Shown piece after piece: positions 33,983 to 44,647 of a stretch of 64,000 bases of DNA. The notes under the pieces were generated by a model. It had not been told where the DNA came from. It did not search any database and saw only the letters and a list, made by a program, of their open reading frames with translations. How positions within the stretch are numbered: the stretch's first letter is position 1; each line of letters starts with the position of its first letter. Source of the stretch: Lactiplantibacillus xiangfangensis (GTDB taxonomy: Bacteria; Bacillota; Bacilli; Lactobacillales; Lactobacillaceae); assembly GCF_001438845.1 (NCBI RefSeq), contig NZ_JQCL01000055.1, forward strand, positions 26,644-90,643, in the 5' to 3' direction. Both the position numbers and the translations under genes were made by a program.

Positions 33983-35278
33983 TTAACGGATAAAACCGAC
34001 ATAGTCGCGTTTCATCATTAATCCTTTAATTTGACGAATAGTTTCAAGGGCAACCCCGACAACGATTAGTAAACTAGTCCCACCTAAACCAATTGATTCA
34101 TCTAAGCCCCAAATATCGGAAGCTAATAATGGAATCAAGGAAATTAACCCAAGGTAGAGGGAACCAACCGTACTTAACCGCATCAACAATTTTGAAACCC
34201 AGTCTTGAGTATCTTTACCTGGCCAAACACCAGGAATATAGCTGCCCTGCTTTTGCAAGTTCTTGGACAGTTTTTCAGGGTTAACCTGAACAAACGCGTA
34301 GAAGAACGTGAAGAGCACAATCAGTACAGTGTATAGGATTGCACCGACCGTAGACTGCATATTAAAGACGTTACTCATGATCTGGTACCAAGTTTCATCA
34401 CCATGACTGGCTTGGAAACCTAGCAAAATCGTTTGAGGTGTTGCAATGAAGGAACTCGCGAAAATAACGGGAATAACCCCGGCAACGTTCACCTTCAGTG
34501 GTAGGTAACTACTGTCAGGTGCACCAGCTGCACGACGAGTGTATTGAATTGGAACACGGTCATTGGCTTGTTCAACCCACGTTACAAACATAACGATGAT
34601 CAAAACAATCAACAATAACCCTACTACAAACAACCCACTTTGCCACCATTGATCTTTGGCTACGTTAACGAATTGTTCTTGATAAATTTGGTAAATCGAA
34701 GTTGGGACGCGGGCAATGATTCCGGCGAAGATAATAATGGAAACCCCATTACCAATCCCACGGTCCGTAATCATATCCCCCATCCAAGTGGTTAACATTG
34801 CCCCACCAGTTAGGATAATCCCAATTGTGAGGTAAGTGCTAATACTTGGGTTGTTAACTAATTTAAGTTGACTAAGGGAGTTAAACCCAGCAGTAATCCC
34901 AATCGACTGAATGAAGGCTAAGACGATGGTCAGCCAACGGGTCGCTTGATTAAGCTTCCGTCGCCCAACTTCACCTTGTTTGCCCCATTCAACAAACTTA
35001 GGAACGATATCCATTTGTAACAATTGAACAATGATTTGTGCAGTAATGTAAGGGGATACCCCCATAGCAAGGATGGAATAATTTGTTAAACCGCCACCAC
35101 TGAATGTATTCAACATACTTATCAGCCCTGATGACGCAACCGACTGGAGCGCTTGCGCATTAACACCAGGAACTGTGATATAAGAGCCAAGACGAAATAC
35201 AATCAAAACGCCCAATGTGAACAGAAGTTTATTCCGAATATCCTTAACTTTGAGAGCGTTCTTCATGGTAGTCAGCAA
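33983..35278 (-). CDS. secY: Preprotein translocase subunit SecY
   Basis: The 431-residue channel subunit has ten predicted membrane segments, with the conserved MGVSPYITAQIIVQLLQMD plug/lateral-gate region near residue 70, GNGVSIIIFAGI near residue 175 and the C-terminal cytoplasmic loop before RDYVGFIR. Translation most likely starts at the TTG at 35278, a few bases after a GAGGTGA located at the end of rplO; ATG at 35266 is an alternative. It forms the Sec translocon with SecE and SecG. Confidence 0.97.
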   Translation of the reverse strand: MLTTMKNALKVKDIRNKLLFTLGVLIVFRLGSYITVPGVNAQALQSVASSGLISMLNTFSGGGLTNYSILAMGVSPYITAQIIVQLLQMDIVPKFVEWGKQGEVGRRKLNQATRWLTIVLAFIQSIGITAGFNSLSQLKLVNNPSISTYLTIGIILTGGAMLTTWMGDMITDRGIGNGVSIIIFAGIIARVPTSIYQIYQEQFVNVAKDQWWQSGLFVVGLLLIVLIIVMFVTWVEQANDRVPIQYTRRAAGAPDSSYLPLKVNVAGVIPVIFASSFIATPQTILLGFQASHGDETWYQIMSNVFNMQSTVGAILYTVLIVLFTFFYAFVQVNPEKLSKNLQKQGSYIPGVWPGKDTQDWVSKLLMRLSTVGSLYLGLISLIPLLASDIWGLDESIGLGGTSLLIVVGVALETIRQIKGLMMKRDYVGFIR

Positions 35279-35279
35279 A

Positions 35280-35711
35280 TTAGATCACCTCAGTTTTACC
35301 GCCAGCAGCTTCGATTGCCGCAACAGCGGTTGCGGAGAACTTGCTTGCCTTAACTGTTAACTTTTTGTTGAGTTTACCATTACCAAGAACTTTAACAGCA
35401 GAACTCTTTTTAACTAAGCCAGCTTCTTTTAATGATTCTGGTGTTACTTCGGCACCATCATCAAAACGGTTCAAGCTGTCAAGGTTAACAACCGCATATT
35501 CTTTACGGTTGATGTTAGTAAATCCACGTTTAGGAATCCGACGGTACAATGGCATTTGGCCACCTTCGAAACCTACACGAACTTTACCACGCGCCTTTTG
35601 ACCCTTTTGGCCACGACCAGAAGTCTTACCTTGGCCACTTGAGTCACCACGACCAATGCGACGACGTGAAAAACGTGAACCTTCACTTGGTGTTAATTCA
35701 TGTAACTTCAT
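35280..35711 (-). CDS. rplO: 50S ribosomal protein uL15
   Basis: The 143-residue L15 begins [20 protein letters not shown], followed by the extended Gly/Arg-rich arm [21 protein letters not shown] that penetrates the 23S rRNA. It ends one base before the probable secY start, so the two genes are coupled. Confidence 0.98.
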   Translation of the reverse strand: MKLHELTPSEGSRFSRRRIGRGDSSGQGKTSGRGQKGQKARGKVRVGFEGGQMPLYRRIPKRGFTNINRKEYAVVNLDSLNRFDDGAEVTPESLKEAGLVKKSSAVKVLGNGKLNKKLTVKASKFSATAVAAIEAAGGKTEVI

Positions 35712-35742
35712 TTAGTAGGCACCTCCTCTTTGAAAATTTTAA

Positions 35743-35925
35743 TTACTTAACGATTTCAACATCGATCAAGTGAGCGATGTGAAAGATTTGTCCGCGAGTT
35801 GCTGCGTCATCAGGCTTGATAACTGAGCTGTTAACCCGGCCAAGGCCTAATTCCTTAACAATTTTACGTTGCTTAGGAAGACGATGAGCTGCGCTGCGAA
35901 CTAAAGTGATCTTTAATTGAGCCAT
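35743..35925 (-). CDS. rpmD: 50S ribosomal protein uL30
   Basis: The 60-residue L30 has the family sequence [23 protein letters not shown] near the N-terminus and ends [12 protein letters not shown]. Its place between rpsE and rplO is standard. GGAGG precedes the ATG at 35925. Confidence 0.97.
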   Translation of the reverse strand: MAQLKITLVRSAAHRLPKQRKIVKELGLGRVNSSVIKPDDAATRGQIFHIAHLIDVEIVK

Positions 35926-35941
35926 GTTGTTTGTCCTCCTA

Positions 35942-36442
35942 TTATTCAGCTAAATGGTCAGCTGAAACGCCACGTAAAGCGGCAACTTGTTCAGCAGTCT
36001 TTAAGCTCTTCAAGCCTTCAAACGTTGCGCGAACAACGTTAACAGGCGTGTTTGAGCCAAGTCGTTTACTAGTAACATCATCCACACCGGCTAATTCCAT
36101 GACGGCACGAACGGCGCCACCAGCGGCAACTCCAGAACCTTCAACGGCAGGCTTAAGCAAAATGCGGCCACCGCCGAATACACCAAGCGTTTGATGAGGA
36201 ATGGTGGTACCAACCATTGGTACAGTGATCAAGTTCTTTTTAGCAGCTTCGGAAGCTTTCCGAATTGCTTCTGGAACTTCTTGAGCCTTACCAGTACCGA
36301 AACCAACGTGTCCTTTGTGGTCTCCAACGATTACTAACGCAGCAAAACGTAGGCGACGACCACCTTTAACAACTTTGGTAATCCGGTTGATGGCAACAAC
36401 ATTATCGTCAAGATCTAATTTTGATGGATCAATGAAAGTCAT
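35942..36442 (-). CDS. rpsE: 30S ribosomal protein uS5
   Basis: The 166-residue S5 has the double-stranded RNA-binding-like N-terminal domain ([37 protein letters not shown]) and the C-terminal fold with [17 protein letters not shown]. The KGGRR loop is where spectinomycin-resistance changes arise in other bacteria; it looks wild type here. Its gene lies 20 bp after rplR. Confidence 0.98.
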   Translation of the reverse strand: MTFIDPSKLDLDDNVVAINRITKVVKGGRRLRFAALVIVGDHKGHVGFGTGKAQEVPEAIRKASEAAKKNLITVPMVGTTIPHQTLGVFGGGRILLKPAVEGSGVAAGGAVRAVMELAGVDDVTSKRLGSNTPVNVVRATFEGLKSLKTAEQVAALRGVSADHLAE

Positions 36443-36462
36443 ATGGTATTATTCCTCCTTTG

Positions 36463-36819
36463 TTAGAATTTAAGTCCGTTTTCACGAGCGGCTTCAGCCA
36501 AGGCTTGAACCCGACCGTGATATAAGTAACCGCCACGATCAAAGACTACGTCTGAGATCTTCTTTTCAGCAGCTCGTTTTGCAACAACTTCACCGACGGA
36601 CGCTGCCTTTTCGGTCTTGTTGTTACCTTTAACTTCGCTATCTAAAGTTGAGGCACTTGCGAGCGTTACACCCTCTACATCATCAATAACTTGAGCGTAG
36701 ATGTTTTTGTTTGAACGATAAACATTTAAGCGTGGGCGCTCAGCAGTACCAGAAATCTTACCGCGAACACGTGCGTGACGACGTTGACGTGTTTTGTTTT
36801 TATCTGGTTTTGAAATCAC
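36463..36819 (-). CDS. rplR: 50S ribosomal protein uL18
   Basis: L18 binds 5S rRNA. The start is the GTG at 36819 ([19 protein letters not shown], 118 residues) with GAGG 8 bases upstream. The longer reading frame from 36828 begins at a GTG lying within this ribosome site. The end [21 protein letters not shown] is typical. Confidence 0.96.
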   Translation of the reverse strand: MISKPDKNKTRQRRHARVRGKISGTAERPRLNVYRSNKNIYAQVIDDVEGVTLASASTLDSEVKGNNKTEKAASVGEVVAKRAAEKKISDVVFDRGGYLYHGRVQALAEAARENGLKF

Positions 36820-36862
36820 AATAGTCACCTCTATATATTAGTATGGACAGCTTTAAGCTGCA

Positions 36863-37399
36863 TTATTTACCAGTTTTACCTTCCTTACGACGAACATATT
36901 CATCGACGTAACGAATCCCTTTACCTTTGTAAGGTTCAGGTGAACGAACGGCCCGAACTTCGGCAGCAAAGTCACCGACAGCTTGCTTACCAATACCAGA
37001 GATATTGATGTGCGTGTTGTCAGGAACTTCAACAGTTAAGTTTTCAGGCGTTTCAAATTCAACAGGATGTGAGTAACCAACGCTTAATACTAACTTCTTA
37101 CCTTGCAATTGGGCACGGTAACCAACACCGACCAATTGAAGGTTCTTAGTAAAGCCTTTAGTAACACCATCAACCATGTTGTTAACATTAGCACGGGTAG
37201 TACCGTGTAATGCCTTCATTTTGTAGTCATCAGTTGGGCGAGTGAATTTAACTTCATTGCCCTCAATTGACATTGTAATCTTACTGTCGATGTTCCGCGT
37301 TAACGTTCCTTTAGGTCCCTTAACCGTAACGACTTCGCCAGCTTGTGATACTTCTACCCCAGCAGGTAGTTCAATTACTTTATAACCAATACGACTCAC
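36863..37399 (-). CDS. rplF: 50S ribosomal protein uL6
   Basis: The 178-residue L6 has two repeated domains, starts [17 protein letters not shown] and ends with the signature [25 protein letters not shown]. It sits near the GTPase-associated centre. Spc operon, 29 bp after rpsH. Confidence 0.98.
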   Translation of the reverse strand: MSRIGYKVIELPAGVEVSQAGEVVTVKGPKGTLTRNIDSKITMSIEGNEVKFTRPTDDYKMKALHGTTRANVNNMVDGVTKGFTKNLQLVGVGYRAQLQGKKLVLSVGYSHPVEFETPENLTVEVPDNTHINISGIGKQAVGDFAAEVRAVRSPEPYKGKGIRYVDEYVRRKEGKTGK

Positions 37400-37428
37400 T
37401 TACTTGCACCTCCCGTCTTAATTATTTA

Positions 37429-37824
37429 TTACCAAACGTAAGCTAAAACTTCGCCGCCAAGCTTCTTAGCGCGAGCTTCTTTATCAGTAACAACGCCTTC
37501 TGAAGTTGAGATGATAGCAATTCCTAAACCGTTTAAAACCTTAGGAACAGAATCAGCTTTGACGTATGAACGTAAACCTGGCTTTGAAATACGCTTCAAA
37601 CCAGAGATAACCCGTTCGTTGTCTTTACCATACTTCAAGAAGACACGAATGATGCCCTGTTTGTCATCATCGATGTATTCAACGTCGCGAACAAAACCTT
37701 CATTTTTTAAAATTTCAGCAATGTTGCGTTTGATTTTTGATGCAGGAACTTCTAATGAATCGTGACGTACCATGTTAGCGTTACGAATACGAGTCAAGAA
37801 ATCTGCGATTGGATCAGTCATCAT
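37429..37824 (-). CDS. rpsH: 30S ribosomal protein uS8
   Basis: The 131-residue S8 starts [16 protein letters not shown] and carries the C-terminal [17 protein letters not shown]. In E. coli S8 is the translational repressor of the spc operon. Two adjacent ATGs follow an AGGAGG; either may be used. Gene order rpsZ-rpsH-rplF is standard. Confidence 0.98.
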   Translation of the reverse strand: MMTDPIADFLTRIRNANMVRHDSLEVPASKIKRNIAEILKNEGFVRDVEYIDDDKQGIIRVFLKYGKDNERVISGLKRISKPGLRSYVKADSVPKVLNGLGIAIISTSEGVVTDKEARAKKLGGEVLAYVW

Positions 37825-37857
37825 GAAAGTTTAACCTCCTTTAACTTGGGTTCTTTT

Positions 37858-38043
37858 TTACCAGCTGGCCTTTTTCATGCCAGGGATTTGACCTTTGTGG
37901 GCCAGGTCGCGTAAGCAGATACGGCACAAGTGGAATTTACGGTAAACTGAATGTGGACGACCACAACGTTCGCAACGCGTATAGTTTTGTACATTAAACT
38001 TTGCGCCACGTTTTTGTTTAGCAATTTGTGATTTTTTAGCCAA
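37858..38043 (-). CDS. rpsZ: 30S ribosomal protein uS14, type Z
   Basis: The short 61-residue form of S14 with an intact zinc ribbon ([20 protein letters not shown]), unlike the longer zinc-free S14 induced under zinc limitation in other Firmicutes. It lies between rplE and rpsH. The gene is also named rpsN or rpsN1. Confidence 0.97.
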   Translation of the reverse strand: MAKKSQIAKQKRGAKFNVQNYTRCERCGRPHSVYRKFHLCRICLRDLAHKGQIPGMKKASW

Positions 38044-38063
38044 CTTCGATTAACCCCCTTCGA

Positions 38064-38606
38064 TTATTTAGCAAATGGCATGCCAAATTGAGTTAACAAC
38101 TCACGTGATTCTTCATCACTATCAGCTGTTGTTACGATTACAATGTCTAAACCGCGAACACGGTTAACATTATCATAGTTGATTTCTGGGAAGATCAATT
38201 GTTCACGGACACCCAATGTGTAGTTACCGCGACCATCAAATGAACGAGTACTTACACCATGGAAGTCACGAACACGTGGTAATGAAACATTGATCAACTT
38301 GTCCAAGAAGTCATACATACGTTCACCACGTAAGTCAACTTTGGCACCAATTGCCATACCTTCACGAAGACGGAAACCAGCGATAGATTTCTTTGCCCGG
38401 GTAACCAAAGGTTTTTGGCCGGCGATCAAAGTCAATTCTTCAACTGCTTCGTCTAAGTTTTTAGCGTTGGTAACTGCATCACCAACACCCATGTTCAAAA
38501 CGATCTTTGCCAGCTTAGGAACTTGCATTACAGAAGTGTAATTGAACTTGTCAACTAAGGCTGGGACGATTTCTTTTTCATATTGAGCTTTTAAACGGTT
38601 TTCCAT
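38064..38606 (-). CDS. rplE: 50S ribosomal protein uL5
   Basis: The 180-residue L5 binds 5S rRNA. It contains [21 protein letters not shown] near residue 28 and the end [33 protein letters not shown] precedes the ATG at 38606. Confidence 0.98.
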   Translation of the reverse strand: MENRLKAQYEKEIVPALVDKFNYTSVMQVPKLAKIVLNMGVGDAVTNAKNLDEAVEELTLIAGQKPLVTRAKKSIAGFRLREGMAIGAKVDLRGERMYDFLDKLINVSLPRVRDFHGVSTRSFDGRGNYTLGVREQLIFPEINYDNVNRVRGLDIVIVTTADSDEESRELLTQFGMPFAK

Positions 38607-38634
38607 GAATCTTGCTTCCTCCTTTCAGTCAGTA

Positions 38635-38949
38635 TTAATTTTCTAAGTCTTTACCAGACTTTTTAGCAAAACGGACACGCTTGCCATCATCTTCACGACG
38701 AACACCTAAACGAGTAGGTTCGTTGGTCGATGGGTCAAGGAACATTACGTTCGAAATATCAATTGGTGCTTCGATATCCACGATCCCGCCTTGGGGGTTA
38801 ACGTTCGTTGGTTTTTGGTGTTTCTTGATCTTGTTAACACCTTCAACAACGACACGGTTCTTGGCAATAAGTACCTTTTTAACAGTACCTTCTTGACCAC
38901 GATCCTTACCGCTGATTACACGAACTTTATCACCAGTTTTAATCAACAT
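38635..38949 (-). CDS. rplX: 50S ribosomal protein uL24
   Basis: L24 initiates 50S assembly. The KOW motif [19 protein letters not shown] lies at the N-terminus. I place the start at the ATG at 38949 (MLIKTGDKV, 104 residues), which has AGGAGG about 11 bases upstream; the longer frame from 38961 begins at a GTG overlapping that site. Confidence 0.95.
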   Translation of the reverse strand: MLIKTGDKVRVISGKDRGQEGTVKKVLIAKNRVVVEGVNKIKKHQKPTNVNPQGGIVDIEAPIDISNVMFLDPSTNEPTRLGVRREDDGKRVRFAKKSGKDLEN

Positions 38950-38982
38950 TAGGTTGCGCACCTCCTTATTTACGGTGTGTGA

Positions 38983-39351
38983 CTACAGAACTTCGGGCGC
39001 TAATGAAACAATACGCATGAAGTCTTTATCACGTAATTCACGAGCGACAGGGCCAAAGATACGAGTACCTTGAGGGGTCTTGTCATCACGGATAATAACT
39101 GCTGCATTTTCGTCAAACTTGATGTATGAACCGTCTGCACGGTGAACACCAGACTTAGTCCGAACGATTACGGCTTTAACAACATCATGAGCTTTGACAA
39201 CACCACCGGGTGTTGCTTGTTTGACCGTAGCGACGATAACATCACCAATGTTAGCAGTTTTACGACCGGAACCACCTAATACCTTAATAGTAAGGATTTC
39301 ACGGGCACCGGAGTTGTCAGCAACTTTTAAACGACTTTCTTGTTGGATCAC
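38983..39351 (-). CDS. rplN: 50S ribosomal protein uL14
   Basis: The 122-residue L14 starts [19 protein letters not shown] and carries the signature [17 protein letters not shown]; the end [12 protein letters not shown] is universal. It contacts the 30S in an intersubunit bridge. Confidence 0.98.
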
Positions 39352-39393
39352 AGTAAGTGTCCTCCCTTCATGTAATTTTTTTCAGCTAATAAA

Positions 39394-39663
39394 CTAGATA
39401 ATAACAGCTTTTTGAACAACTTCAATTAAGCGGAAACGCTTTGTAGCTGAAAGAGGACGAGTTTCCATGATCTTAACAATATCGCCAGTCTTGGCTTCAT
39501 TATTTTCATCATGAGCCTTGAATTTCTTTGAATAACGAACACGTTTGCCGTAAACGGGATGGTTCTTGTACGTTTCGACAATGACAACGATGGTTTTGTC
39601 CATCTTATCTGAAACAACGCGTCCTTGGATAACCTTACGGCTGTTACGAGTATCTTCACTCAT
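39394..39663 (-). CDS. rpsQ: 30S ribosomal protein uS17
   Basis: The 89-residue S17 has the OB-fold core [20 protein letters not shown] and [20 protein letters not shown]. It is an early-binding 16S rRNA protein. Position after rpmC is standard. Confidence 0.98.
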   Translation of the reverse strand: MSEDTRNSRKVIQGRVVSDKMDKTIVVIVETYKNHPVYGKRVRYSKKFKAHDENNEAKTGDIVKIMETRPLSATKRFRLIEVVQKAVII

Positions 39664-39685
39664 TCGTGATTGCCTCCTTTATACT

Positions 39686-39880
39686 CTACTTGTTTAACTC
39701 TTGTTCACGCAACGCAGTTTTAATACGCGCAATGTTCTTACGAACTTGTTTTAAACGAGCGGTGTTTTCAAGCTGACCAGTGGCCAATTGAAAACGCAAG
39801 TTGAAAAGTTCGTCTTTGTAAGACTTTTCTTTTTCGAGCATTTCAGTAGTGGACAATGCTTTAATTTCCTTAGCCTTCAT
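39686..39880 (-). CDS. rpmC: 50S ribosomal protein uL29
   Basis: The 64-residue two-helix L29 sits at the peptide exit tunnel. The start is the ATG at 39880 ([14 protein letters not shown]), with AGGTGG 8 bases upstream inside the rplP end; the four-residue longer GTG form at 39892 lacks family support. It overlaps rplP by 11 bp. Confidence 0.95.
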
Positions 39881-40304
39881 CTGATTCGCCACCTACTTCC
39901 TCACGCTTAACAATTTTAGTTCTAACAGGTAATTTAGTGCCGGCCAAACGTAAAGCTTCGCGAGCAACTTCTTCGGAAACGCCACCGACTTCAAACATAA
40001 TCTTGTTACGTTTTACTGGGGCAACCCAACCTGCAGGAGTACCTTTCCCATTACCCATCCGCACACCAACACCTTTTTCAGTGTAGGACTTGTGAGGGAA
40101 AATCTTAATCCATACCTTACCGCCACGCTTCATGTAACGGTTCATAGCAACACGGGCAGCTTCAATCTGCCGGTTACTGATCCAGTGTGATTCGAGTGTT
40201 TGTAAACCGAATTCACCAAAAGCAACTGTTTTACCGCCTTTAGCTTCACCGCGCATTTTACCACGGTGAACACGACGATACTTAACCCGTTTAGGTACCA
40301 GCAT
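39870..40304 (-). CDS. rplP: 50S ribosomal protein uL16
   Basis: The 144-residue L16 starts [21 protein letters not shown] at the ATG at 40304, with AAAGGAGG just upstream. The reading frame extends 24 codons further inside rpsC without family support. L16 lies near the A-site tRNA elbow; [17 protein letters not shown] is the conserved loop. Its start lies one base after the rpsC stop. Confidence 0.97.
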
Positions 40305-40305
40305 G

Positions 40306-40962
40306 TTATTTTCCTCCTTTAGCTGCAGATTTCTTTTCTGGCAAGATTTCGCCACGGTAGATCCAGGTCTTAACACCTAATTTACCATAAGTGGTACGAG
40401 CTTCAACCCATGCGTAATCGATATCCGCACGCAAAGTATGCAACGGAACCGTCCCATCGGAATAAGCTTCAACACGAGACATGTCGGCACCGTTTAAACG
40501 GCCGGCAACTTGTGTCTTGATACCTTTGGCGCCTGAACGCATAGTACGTTGCATAGCACCACGCATTGCACGACGGAAAGCAACACGGCCTTCAAGTTGA
40601 CGCGCAATACTTTCACCAACTAATTTAGCATCTAAATCAGGCTTCTTGATTTCGATGATGTTGATGTGTACTCGTTTACCAGTTAAATTGTTTAATTCTT
40701 TACGAAGTGCTTCAACTTCAGAACCACCCTTACCGATAACCATTCCTGGTTTAGCGGTATGGATTGAAATGTTCACGCGATTTGCAGCGCGTTCGATTTC
40801 AACGGTGGAGACGGAAGCGTCGGCAAGTCGTTGTTCGATATACTTACGGATGCGTAAATCTTCGTTCAAATAGGCTGCAAAATCTTTTTCAGCGTACCAT
40901 TTTGCGTCCCAATCACGAATGATTCCTACACGTAATCCGGTTGGATTTACTTTTTGACCCAC
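40306..40962 (-). CDS. rpsC: 30S ribosomal protein uS3
   Basis: The 218-residue S3 starts with GTG at 40962 ([20 protein letters not shown]) after GGAGGG. It has a KH domain with [14 protein letters not shown] (near residue 77) and the C-terminal [16 protein letters not shown]3 forms part of the mRNA entry site. Confidence 0.98.
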   Translation of the reverse strand: MGQKVNPTGLRVGIIRDWDAKWYAEKDFAAYLNEDLRIRKYIEQRLADASVSTVEIERAANRVNISIHTAKPGMVIGKGGSEVEALRKELNNLTGKRVHINIIEIKKPDLDAKLVGESIARQLEGRVAFRRAMRGAMQRTMRSGAKGIKTQVAGRLNGADMSRVEAYSDGTVPLHTLRADIDYAWVEARTTYGKLGVKTWIYRGEILPEKKSAAKGGK

Positions 40963-40974
40963 GCGTTATCCCTC

Positions 40975-41322
40975 CTATTTTTCAGTAACTGTGATCGTAA
41001 TGTGGCTAGTCCGCTTGTTGATTGGTGAAGCAGAACCCTTTGCCCGTGGACGGAACCGTTTTAAGGTTGGTCCTTCGTTAACAAAAGCTTCGCTTACGAC
41101 CAAATCTTCACGATCTAAGTCAAAGTTATTTTCAGCGTTAGCAACTGCTGAGAGCAATACCTTTTCAACTACTGGAGAAGCACCCCGTGGAGTGAACTTC
41201 AAAGTTGCTAAGGCTTCGGCAACGCTTTTACCTCTGATAAGATCGACAACTAGGCGGACCTTACGAGCGGCAATGCGAACAGTTTTTGCAGTTGCACGTG
41301 CAGATGTTACTTGTTCAGCCAT
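40975..41322 (-). CDS. rplV: 50S ribosomal protein uL22
   Basis: The 115-residue L22 starts [21 protein letters not shown] and has the tunnel-lining hairpin in [20 protein letters not shown], where macrolide-resistance changes arise in other species; no insertion or deletion is evident. AGGAGG precedes the ATG. Confidence 0.98.
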   Translation of the reverse strand: MAEQVTSARATAKTVRIAARKVRLVVDLIRGKSVAEALATLKFTPRGASPVVEKVLLSAVANAENNFDLDREDLVVSEAFVNEGPTLKRFRPRAKGSASPINKRTSHITITVTEK

Positions 41323-41339
41323 TCTATATATCCTCCTTA

Positions 41340-41615
41340 CTACTTAGTTGTCTTATCGTCTGTACCATGACCATGGAAAGTACGAGTTGGAACAAATTCG
41401 CCTAACTTGTGACCTACCATATCGTCTTGGATATAAACTGGGACATGCTTGCGCCCATCATATACAGCGATAGTGTACCCAATAAAACTTGGGAAAATTG
41501 TTGAACGACGTGACCACGTCTTAATGACAGATTTCTTGTCAGAATCAGATTGTGCATCGATCTTCTTTAAAAGATGCGAATCTGCGAAAGGTCCCTTCTT
41601 TAAACTACGACCCAT
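41340..41615 (-). CDS. rpsS: 30S ribosomal protein uS19
   Basis: The 91-residue S19 begins [19 protein letters not shown] and contains the signature [20 protein letters not shown]. It lies in the head of the 30S with S13. Start after GAGAGGAGG. Confidence 0.98.
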   Translation of the reverse strand: MGRSLKKGPFADSHLLKKIDAQSDSDKKSVIKTWSRRSTIFPSFIGYTIAVYDGRKHVPVYIQDDMVGHKLGEFVPTRTFHGHGTDDKTTK

Positions 41616-41657
41616 CGTGTGACCTCCTCTCGAGAGCTACAGTAATTTCAGAATTTA

Positions 41658-42497
41658 TTAGTGCTTACCTGGACGACGACCACGAACAATAAGCTTGTTT
41701 GAACGAGCTTTAGTGTTACGAGTCTTCTTACCAAGAGTCTTCTTACCCCATGGAGACATTGGAGATGGATGACCGATTGGCGCTTTACCTTCACCACCAC
41801 CATGAGGGTGATCGTTAGGGTTCATTACAGAACCACGAACTGTTGGGCGTTTACCTTGCCAACGAGTACGACCGGCTTTACCTGAATTGATTAATTCGTG
41901 TTGTTCGTTACCAACAGTACCAATAGAAGCACGGCTTGTAAGAAGAACTAAACGAACTTCGCCAGAAGACAAACGTACGATAGCGTACTTGCCTTCCTTA
42001 CCAAGTAATTGAGCTGAAGCACCAGCAGAGCGAGCTAATTGGCCACCCTTACCTGGCTTCAATTCGATGTTGTGAATAACAGTACCAACTGGAATGTTGT
42101 TTAATGGTAAGGCGTTACCAACCTTGATATCAGCGTTGACACCTGATTGAACCGTCATACCAACTTCCAAACCTTTTGGTGCTAAAATATATGATTTCAC
42201 ACCGTCAGCATAAACTAATAAAGCGATGTTAGCTGTCCGGTTAGGATCATATTCGATTGCTTTAACAGTTGCAGGAAGTTCATCCTTGATCCGCTTAAAG
42301 TCAACCAAACGGTATTGTTGCTTGTGACCGCCACCACGGTGACGAACAGTAATGTGACCATAACTGTTACGACCGGCTGTATGACTTTGTGAGTCTAATA
42401 ATGACTTTTCTGGTTTAGTCTTAGTAATTTCGGCGAAATCAGAACCAGTCATATTACGACGGCCGTTAGTGGTTGGTTTATACTTCTTAATACCCAC
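41658..42497 (-). CDS. rplB: 50S ribosomal protein uL2
   Basis: The 279-residue L2 starts [20 protein letters not shown] and has the peptidyl-transferase-centre segment [13 protein letters not shown] near residue 225 with the conserved histidines. It is the largest core 50S protein. Position between rplW and rpsS is standard. Confidence 0.98.
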   Translation of the reverse strand: MGIKKYKPTTNGRRNMTGSDFAEITKTKPEKSLLDSQSHTAGRNSYGHITVRHRGGGHKQQYRLVDFKRIKDELPATVKAIEYDPNRTANIALLVYADGVKSYILAPKGLEVGMTVQSGVNADIKVGNALPLNNIPVGTVIHNIELKPGKGGQLARSAGASAQLLGKEGKYAIVRLSSGEVRLVLLTSRASIGTVGNEQHELINSGKAGRTRWQGKRPTVRGSVMNPNDHPHGGGEGKAPIGHPSPMSPWGKKTLGKKTRNTKARSNKLIVRGRRPGKH

Positions 42498-42520
42498 TAG
42501 AGTTACCTCCTAAATTAGAA

Positions 42521-42817
42521 TTATTTTTGGTTGTCGTCGTTGAACAACTTAATTTCGTTAGAATCAGAACTTAAGGTAACAATGGCCTTACGACGCTTCT
42601 TAGTGTAGCCGGCGTAACGACCTTGACGCTTAAGCTTGCCTTTAACGTTCATTACGTTAACTTTAACAACCTTAACATCGAAGATTTCTTCGATAGCTTT
42701 TTTAACTTGTGTTTTTGTCGCCTGTACGTTGACATCAAATGTGTAGCGCTTGTCGTCCAAGTCAGCCATTGATGATTCAGTAACTACAGGACGTAGAATT
42801 ACATCGCGTGCTTCCAT
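42521..42817 (-). CDS. rplW: 50S ribosomal protein uL23
   Basis: The 98-residue L23 sits at the exit tunnel, where trigger factor and SRP dock. It begins [17 protein letters not shown] and has [16 protein letters not shown]. Its start overlaps the rplD stop by one base. Confidence 0.97.
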   Translation of the reverse strand: MEARDVILRPVVTESSMADLDDKRYTFDVNVQATKTQVKKAIEEIFDVKVVKVNVMNVKGKLKRQGRYAGYTKKRRKAIVTLSSDSNEIKLFNDDNQK

Positions 42818-43440
42818 TATGCGAGCGCCTCCCCTAATTGATCGAGGGCTTTTTGAGTAACGACTAATTTGTCACTATTAGCGACATCTAAGACGTTAAC
42901 ACCTTTGGCTTTTAGGATCTTAACATTTGGTAAGTTCCGACCTGCCAAAGCAGCCTTTTCATTGTCCTCTTCAACCAAAACAAGAGTCTTGGTGTCTAAG
43001 TTGAGGTTACTTAATACGTTAGCGAATTCCTTAGTCTTTGGTGCGTCGAAAGCTAAAGTTTCAACTGCAACTAAGCTGTTGTCTAAGACCTTTTGTGAAA
43101 GGACAGACTTCAAAGCTAAGCGCATAACCTTCTTAGGTAATTTGTAGCTGTATGAGCGTGGAGTTGGTCCGAAGACGATCCCACCTTTACGCCATTGTGG
43201 CGAACGGATAGAACCTTGACGCGCACGACCAGTACCCTTTTGACGCCATGGTTTACGACCACCACCGCGACGAGCACTACGGTTCTTAACTGCGTGAGTT
43301 CCTTGACGCAAAGATGCACGTTGCATCAAGATGGCGTCAAAAACAACGTTTTCGTTTGGTTCAACACCAAACACGGCGTCATTCAAAGTAACGTCACCAT
43401 TCTGCGTACCGTCTTGTTTATATAATGCTACGCTAGTCAT
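42817..43440 (-). CDS. rplD: 50S ribosomal protein uL4
   Basis: The 207-residue L4 has the extended tunnel loop [20 protein letters not shown] (about residues 56-75) and the C-terminal domain ending [19 protein letters not shown]. In E. coli L4 autoregulates the S10 operon; whether the structured leader upstream of rpsJ here has that role is not known. Confidence 0.98.
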   Translation of the reverse strand: MTSVALYKQDGTQNGDVTLNDAVFGVEPNENVVFDAILMQRASLRQGTHAVKNRSARRGGGRKPWRQKGTGRARQGSIRSPQWRKGGIVFGPTPRSYSYKLPKKVMRLALKSVLSQKVLDNSLVAVETLAFDAPKTKEFANVLSNLNLDTKTLVLVEEDNEKAALAGRNLPNVKILKAKGVNVLDVANSDKLVVTQKALDQLGEALA

Positions 43441-43458
43441 GTATTATGTCCTCCTTCC

Positions 43459-44088
43459 TTATTTACTCTTTACAGATGTTTTAATCGTTACAAATGATTT
43501 GTTTACGCCAGGGACATTCCCTTTGATTAACAATACGTTGTTTTCAACGTCGGCACGAACAATTTGTAAGTTTTGCATCGTCCGTTGATGATTACCCATC
43601 CGGCCTGGTAATTTCTTACCCTTGAATACCCGGTTAATAATGGCACCCAATGAACCTGGACGACGGTGGTAACGAGACCCATGAGACATAGGACCGCGAC
43701 TTTGACCGTCTTTATGGATATTACCTTGGTAACCATGACCTTTAGTGATACCCGTAACATCGACAGCGTCACCGGCTGCGAAAATATCAGCCTTGACTTC
43801 GTCACCTACTGTGTAATCTCCAAGCTCAACATTACGAATTTCACGAATGAAGCGCTTAGGAGTCGTTTTTGCTTTTGCTGCATGACCTTGAGCAGGTTTG
43901 TTCGTCAAAACTTCACGTTTGTCGTCAACACCTAATTGAATTGCTTCGTAACCGTCGTTTTCAACAGTCTTAACTTGCAACACAACGTTAGGTTGAACTT
44001 CAACAACTGTAACTGGGACTAATTCCCCGTTTTCAGTGAAGACTTGCGTCATTCCTACCTTTTTCCCTAAGATTCCTTTAGTGGTCAT
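43459..44088 (-). CDS. rplC: 50S ribosomal protein uL3
   Basis: The 209-residue L3 starts [22 protein letters not shown] and contains the finger near the peptidyl-transferase centre ([15 protein letters not shown]). An early assembly protein, second gene of the S10 operon. AGGTGT precedes the ATG. Confidence 0.98.
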   Translation of the reverse strand: MTTKGILGKKVGMTQVFTENGELVPVTVVEVQPNVVLQVKTVENDGYEAIQLGVDDKREVLTNKPAQGHAAKAKTTPKRFIREIRNVELGDYTVGDEVKADIFAAGDAVDVTGITKGHGYQGNIHKDGQSRGPMSHGSRYHRRPGSLGAIINRVFKGKKLPGRMGNHQRTMQNLQIVRADVENNVLLIKGNVPGVNKSFVTIKTSVKSK

Positions 44089-44125
44089 GAGTACACCTCC
44101 AATTAATTGATATTATTTTTAAAAA

Positions 44126-44434
44126 TTAAAGCTTGATTTCAATATCTACACCGCTAGGCAAGTCTAACTTCATTAATGAGTCGACTGTCTTAGGCGTTGG
44201 GTTAACGATATCGATTAAACGCTTGTGAGTCCGCATTTCGAATTGTTCACGTGAGTCTTTAAACTTATGTGGTGAACGTAGAACGGTATAAATAGTCCGT
44301 TCAGTTGGTAAAGGAATTGGACCTGAAATAGTAGCACCAGTTCTCTTTGCCGTTTCGACAATCTTGTCAGCTGACTGATCAAGAATACGGTGTTCGTATG
44401 CCTTTAAACGGATACGAATTTTTTGCTTTGCCAT
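44126..44434 (-). CDS. rpsJ: 30S ribosomal protein uS10
   Basis: The 102-residue S10 begins [22 protein letters not shown] and contains the [20 protein letters not shown] signature. It is the first gene of the large S10-spc-alpha cluster and also acts as NusE in antitermination. GGAGG stands 8 bases before the ATG at 44434. Confidence 0.98.
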   Translation of the reverse strand: MAKQKIRIRLKAYEHRILDQSADKIVETAKRTGATISGPIPLPTERTIYTVLRSPHKFKDSREQFEMRTHKRLIDIVNPTPKTVDSLMKLDLPSGVDIEIKL

Positions 44435-44598
44435 TGTTGTGACCTCCTTCGTCTATTTTGAAAATAAGACTAGCTCCGTGAAAATTACCGCCGCGCCCCA
44501 TGACAATGTGGCCGGGCGTGTCGCAACCTTTCACATCAAAGCTAACTACGACTACTTGATGCTGGGGGATACAGTTATCCCCTTCTAAATACCAAGCA
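44435..44598 (-). promoter_or_regulatory. Structured leader of the S10 operon
   Basis: About 165 nt of leader precede rpsJ. Close to the predicted transcription start a perfect GGGGATA-loop-TATCCCC hairpin forms (44565-44582), and a GC-rich segment nearer the gene (ACACGCCC with GGGCG and GGCCACA) can also fold. A regulatory role, such as binding of a ribosomal protein, is inferred by analogy. Confidence 0.55.
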
Positions 44599-44604
44599 CA
44601 ATCT

Positions 44605-44633
44605 ATAATAAATGAAAAGCTTTGTAATAGCAA
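44605..44633 (-). promoter_or_regulatory. Promoter of the S10 ribosomal protein operon
   Basis: TTGCTA (44628-44633), 17-nt spacer and TATTAT (44605-44610) on the minus strand. An AAGTGC-GAAA-GCACTT hairpin lies just upstream of the -35. Confidence 0.75.
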
Positions 44634-44647
44634 GTGCTTTCGCACTT